From: Sedimenticola sp.
Lineage (GTDB): Bacteria; Pseudomonadota; Gammaproteobacteria; Chromatiales; Chromatiaceae
NCBI GenBank assembly: GCA_027068795.1
Contig: JAMOMB010000085.1
Coordinates: 1-41,307, forward strand
Direction: 5' to 3'
DNA: 41,307 nt
Positions 38,901-41,307 of this stretch are shown piece after piece. The position numbers were made by a program, and so were the translations under genes. The notes beneath the pieces are model-generated. The model worked only from the letters and a program-made list of their open reading frames with translations, had not been told where the DNA came from and searched no databases. Numbering within the stretch: position 1 is the stretch's first letter; every line of letters begins with the position of its first letter.

Positions 38901-39968
38901 AAGCAGGCGCTGGGTATGCAACTGCCGGTTGCGGGTGATGAGCAAATGCAGCAGCACCAGGATGACCAGGGTGGCGAGCAGCAGGATGCTGCCGGTAAGC
39001 TTGTGTTGCTCCCAGATATCCGGCAGGGTAATGGTGGGGGCGACATCGTAAGGCGGCAACTCCAGGGCCTGGATGATGTTTTCCACGGAATGGTAATCGG
39101 CCGGGGGCGCAAAACCGGCAATTTTCGCGGCCTGGGCGGCGGGGTGACTGGGTTTCAGGGTCGCCAGACCCGCCAGGAAGGCGTCAACGAACTCCTGCTC
39201 CACATGGGGCAATGCGAATACCGGCCACTGGGGGTAGAGCCGGGTGGAAACCATATAGGGAAAACCCGGTGGTTTGCTGGTGTTGATCGTCTTGACGATA
39301 TCCAGGGAATGTTCCCCGGACATCCAGGCGTCTTCCAGCACCCCGGCGGGAACGAAGCCGGCGTCCACGTTTTCCGATACGACCGCATCAATAACTGCGT
39401 CATAATTCCCGGTTTCAATCAGGTGCGCATCCTGGGGCAGCAGGATGCCTGCCTGAAGCAACTCATAAGCCTGCGCCTCATAACCGCTCAAATGCTTGGT
39501 GCCGGCCACGGCAATCCATTTCCCCTCCAGGTCTTCGAGCCGGGAGATGTCCGCCCGGTTCCGCCGGGTGAAGATAACGCCTCCGGTTTGCTGGGTGGAT
39601 TGTCCTTCCCCGGTTCTGCGCACAATGGTGGCCAGGGCGCCCTTCAGGTTGTAGCGTTCGCGCAGAAGAATGTAATGCCCGGGGTTGGTGATGATAAAAT
39701 CCAGATCCCGGCTCGCCAGGGCATCGTCGATTTCGTGCAGGTTCATCACCTTTAGCTTGATTCTCATGTCCGCCTGGCGTGAATTCAGATAGTCCGCCAA
39801 TGGCTGGTAACGCGTACTCGCCTCTGCCGGGGAAAAGTAGGAAAACACGCCCAGTGTCAACTCGGCGGCAGGAGTGGATCGAGGGTTTTGCGCCGCTGTT
39901 GCGGGGTTGTTGCCGGTGGGCGCGATCATGCCCAGCAGAAGCAGGATGAAAAAGGGCCAGCGGCTCAT
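35904..39968 (-). CDS. Hybrid sensor histidine kinase with PhnD-like periplasmic sensor, three PAS domains, REC and HPt
   Basis: A 1354-residue phosphorelay kinase. An N-terminal signal/anchor helix (residues 4-16) precedes a periplasmic PhnD/SsuA-type solute-binding domain (about 35-300: AELTLGVFSYFSPAEASTRY, DLDFIITNPGHYILL). A membrane helix spans 325-344. Three PAS domains follow (about 365-480, 490-615, 620-735; each ends in a D-T/D-I-T type junction). The kinase has phospho-acceptor His 765 in NISHEIRTPMN and a HATPase domain with GGTGLGLTISSQLIEKMGG. The attached receiver has Asp 1057 (LMDIQMPIMDGYE). The HPt domain has His 1207 (AHTLKGLSSTIGA). The full relay His-Asp-His-Asp can end on the regulator encoded next. 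ATG 39968 is chosen because it gives the membrane anchor. The ligand is unknown; PhnD-like domains bind phosphonates, sulfonates and similar anions. Confidence 0.93.
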   Translation of the reverse strand: MSRWPFFILLLLGMIAPTGNNPATAAQNPRSTPAAELTLGVFSYFSPAEASTRYQPLADYLNSRQADMRIKLKVMNLHEIDDALASRDLDFIITNPGHYILLRERYNLKGALATIVRRTGEGQSTQQTGGVIFTRRNRADISRLEDLEGKWIAVAGTKHLSGYEAQAYELLQAGILLPQDAHLIETGNYDAVIDAVVSENVDAGFVPAGVLEDAWMSGEHSLDIVKTINTSKPPGFPYMVSTRLYPQWPVFALPHVEQEFVDAFLAGLATLKPSHPAAQAAKIAGFAPPADYHSVENIIQALELPPYDVAPTITLPDIWEQHKLTGSILLLATLVILVLLHLLITRNRQLHTQRLLAEDSANHFEQIIHAAQAGTWKWNIKTGNAIFNDRWAEIIGYTLAELSPVSIDTWVQLTHPDDFEAAQKLVQQHFRGETEYFECSFRMRHKDGHWVWIQSRGKVTNWEADGTPLWMFGTHMDITERKEASLALQESQAKYQQLIDNVGEKFIIYSHRGLTGELTYVSDGVSSIFGLPKEEVLGKSWFEVVKWLPQDAEKAKAYIKQRMEGKATFMQFEMRFVHPSGSKHTLRVSSHPVWDANGKVISIDGIAEDVTEQKRSQERARMAATVFAHSQESIIITDTDALIIDCNPASGRLTGYSREELIGRNPRLFSSGTHTAGFYKHLWQTLTSGRVWQGAFRNVRKNGTPYWIEASISPIKDHDGKITQYIAVSRDITRRKQQLGALRQAKREAQAANTAKSEFVANISHEIRTPMNAILGFTDLCLEGDLAPQQRKYLGNVKESAHTMLSLINEILDFSKIEAGKLVLESIPFDLSKELTMITSLTRQLIHTKEVELELIHAANGPITVLGDPLRLKQILTNLTSNAVKFTNRGKIQIIAKELERDDDSVEIEFSVCDSGIGMNKNKLTSIFQPFSQADSSTTRKFGGTGLGLTISSQLIEKMGGEIKVDSEPGIGSTFYFRLRFPLAKEGIPTDESQGALQRSFKQLQNTRVLLVEDNEINRDLATEVLERHQLLVDTASDGQKALEKLEQKQYDLVLMDIQMPIMDGYEATWAIRNQLKLGKLPIIALTASTSSIVREKCMRAGMDDYISKPIDIHELMEKIDKIINPVLQKMATNQPLAPFSSPQTTPGSFQPPPGINAALAMQRLALDEEDYIRLLKKFAANHSEDTRLLADLAREENWEDARRLAHTLKGLSSTIGATELAHMAAQLEQLCKTLSASPEAETRKAAFSDLNALLKVADKSLKEITGHIDELQEAIAPVAPSQPEQSPDLPEKLQSLLKLTEQYNVAALTEANALLGMAADQATVSELQNIRDDLENFDFDAAAAGLKTLLVHL

Positions 39969-40147
39969 GACCTGGGTTCTTCCTTGTCGTTGGCTATGAT
40001 ATAAGGATGCATGGCGGCGCTTTCCTTCCGGAGACCTGCGGGTTTGCTCAGGTATGGCGGATGACGGAACCTGTCGGGATAAAAGCCGCAAAACATCATG
40101 GTAATGAACGTGGAAAATTGTTCAACAGTGAGAAATCTGGTGCATAA

Positions 40148-40166
40148 TAGGTATGCATTATACCTA
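40148..40166. promoter_or_regulatory. Inverted repeat between the hybrid kinase and DUF302 genes
   Basis: TAGGTAT and ATACCTA form a perfect 7-bp inverted repeat with a 5-base spacer. On the minus strand it contains TATAAT (40162-40157), a possible -10 for the kinase gene. Near-direct repeats TGCATAAT and TGCATTAT overlap it. The repeat may be an operator in the 287-base divergent gap 39969-40255; the rest of that gap shows nothing I can name. Confidence 0.45.
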
Positions 40167-40255
40167 ATTGCCCGATTGCTGCTGTGCCGGAGTTAGCATT
40201 TGGCCAATGGCAGGCTCCCGGTTAGAAAATTGCGCCCCACAAGGAGAAGAATCAC

Positions 40256-40705
40256 ATGAAAAAGCTGTTGTTTGTATTTGGTATATTGCTTGTGTCATCC
40301 ACCCAGGCGGCCCAGGGCCTGGTGGTCATGGACAGTAATCATGGGGTTTCCAAGACCATGGATCGTCTGGAAAAAGTTGTTGCTGGCGCAGGATTTAACG
40401 TCATTGCCAGGATCAATCACGGGAAGGCCGCCAAAGCCGCCAATATTGATCTCAAGCCCGTTGAATTGCTGATTTTCGGCAAGCCCAAAGCCGGTTCCCT
40501 GCTGATGCAGAGCCAGCCGTCCACGGCCATCGACCTGCCCATGAAATATGTCGTGTGGGAAGATGCCGGGGGAAAGGTCAATATCGGCTGGAATGATCCT
40601 GCCTGGATCGCCGTCCGTCACGGCATTACGGACAAGAACATGCTGATAGAGAAAATGACCGGCGCATTGCGCAAATTCGCCACCCGGGCGGCCGGTACGG
40701 ACTGA
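40256..40705 (+). CDS. Secreted DUF302-family protein
   Basis: A 149-residue protein with a signal peptide (MKKLLFVFGILLVSSTQA). The mature part is a DUF302 domain: GVSKTMDRLEKVVAGAGFNV, LIFGKPKAGSLLMQSQPS, IDLPMKYVVWEDAGGKV. Members occur in sulfur-oxidising and other bacteria; the fold is known but the function is not. AAGGAG lies before the ATG. The stop overlaps the glnE start by one base, so the two are probably co-translated, although no functional link is evident. Confidence 0.9.
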   Translation: MKKLLFVFGILLVSSTQAAQGLVVMDSNHGVSKTMDRLEKVVAGAGFNVIARINHGKAAKAANIDLKPVELLIFGKPKAGSLLMQSQPSTAIDLPMKYVVWEDAGGKVNIGWNDPAWIAVRHGITDKNMLIEKMTGALRKFATRAAGTD

Positions 40706-41307
40706 TGTCCGGGGCGGAGCGCCTGGAGAGTCTGCTGGCGCAATGGTCGGCCTGTCCCCAGGCGGAAATGCTCGCCACGGAAGATTTCGTCCATGAGCAG
40801 CGACAGGTGTGGGCGGCCAGCGACTATGTTGCCCAGACCTGTCTGCGGCACCCGGACTTGTTGCTGGATCTGGTTCGGGACGGCGTCCTGGATCGTGCGC
40901 TGGAGACGGGGGAAATGGCTGCCCAACTGCGCGTCGTGCTGGAGGAGGCCGCCGATGAAGCCGCCCTGCTCCCGGCGCTGCGCCGCTTTCGCCGCCGCCA
41001 GATGCTGCGCATCATCTGGCGGGACATTACCGGCAAGGCCCCCCTGGGCGAAACCCTGGAAGACCTTTCGGAGCTGGCGGATGTGTGCATCCGCCAGAGC
41101 CTGGAGCGCCTGACGGCCTGGGCGGTGCAGCAATGGGGCATGCCCCGGGACGGGGCGGGACAGGAACAGACCATGGTGGTGCTGGGCATGGGCAAGCTCG
41201 GCGCCAGGGAGCTCAACCTGTCCTCGGATATCGACCTCATCTTCACCTTCCCCGCCCACGGGGAAACTGATGGCCGCCGCCCCCTGAGCAACGAGCAGTT
41301 CTTCACC
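40705..41307 (+). CDS. glnE: Bifunctional glutamine synthetase adenylyltransferase/adenylyl-removing enzyme (3' end outside window)
   Basis: The first 201 residues of GlnE, which adds AMP to glutamine synthetase or removes it according to nitrogen status signalled by PII. The N-terminal adenylyl-removing domain is recognised by MVVLGMGKLGARELNLSSDI followed by DLIFTFP, with the catalytic Asp residues in SSDIDLIF. The start ATG overlaps the DUF302 stop (TGATG). The frame is open to the end of the window; a full GlnE has about 950 residues. Confidence 0.93.
   Translation, partial: MSGAERLESLLAQWSACPQAEMLATEDFVHEQRQVWAASDYVAQTCLRHPDLLLDLVRDGVLDRALETGEMAAQLRVVLEEAADEAALLPALRRFRRRQMLRIIWRDITGKAPLGETLEDLSELADVCIRQSLERLTAWAVQQWGMPRDGAGQEQTMVVLGMGKLGARELNLSSDIDLIFTFPAHGETDGRRPLSNEQFFT

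Overview
The window is an origin-proximal piece of a gammaproteobacterial chromosome. The evidence is the block mnmE-yidC-rnpA-rpmH / dnaA-dnaN-recF-gyrB followed by plsC-gmhB-glyS-glyQ, an order familiar from pseudomonads and relatives, plus tetrameric (alpha2beta2) glycyl-tRNA synthetase, CutA, FxsA and GlnE. A HrcA-type CIRCE operator on groESL, a C_GCAxxG_C_C redox protein and a TAXI-TRAP transporter fit an environmental lineage such as Chromatiales-like sulfur oxidisers, but the species cannot be fixed from sequence alone. I saw no tRNA, rRNA, CRISPR array, insertion sequence or prophage.

Layout. 1-2084 (+): the end of a TgpA-type transglutaminase and a small redox-active protein. 2088-5644 (-): mnmE, yidC, rnpA, rpmH, with no yidD between rnpA and yidC. 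5645-12321 (+): dnaA, dnaN, recF, gyrB, with origin-like DNA on both sides of dnaA. 12433-17066 (-): plsC, gmhB, a MazG-like pyrophosphohydrolase, glyS, glyQ. 17283-20018 (+): a two-gene TAXI-TRAP transporter. 20081-21400 (-): two A+T-richer lipoproteins with no recognisable family. 21473-23733 (-): aroQ-accB-accC. 23883-27087 (-): cutA, a DsbD with a duplicated N-terminal domain, and a TlpA-like thioredoxin. 27129-29766 (+): fxsA and groES-groEL. 29911-39968 (-): a sensory region with a DUF1566 protein, two soluble periplasmic PilJ-N-type proteins, a degenerate-receiver protein, an HD-GYP phosphodiesterase, a REC-LuxR regulator and a large hybrid kinase with a PhnD-like sensor. 40256-end (+): a DUF302 protein and the start of glnE.

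The replication region carries a layer of short non-coding signals written over the genes. There are two near-perfect parS sites inside recF, consensus DnaA boxes before and after dnaA, and an inverted pair of perfect DnaA boxes after gyrB. There is also a family of palindromes resembling the SlmA nucleoid-occlusion site GTGAGTACTCAC. Six copies were found by eye between 2.8 and 15.5 kb and none after. Three of them share a 20-bp form and lie in coding sequence in different reading frames, which argues for selection on the DNA itself.

The main candidate for an undescribed system is the 29.9-40.0 kb signalling region. The hybrid kinase (periplasmic PhnD-like domain, three PAS domains, kinase, receiver, HPt) overlaps its REC-LuxR partner by four bases. 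Next to them lie a c-di-GMP phosphodiesterase, a protein with a receiver-like fold but no clear phosphorylation site, and tandem periplasmic proteins that keep only the ligand-sensing half of PilJ/NarX-like receptors.
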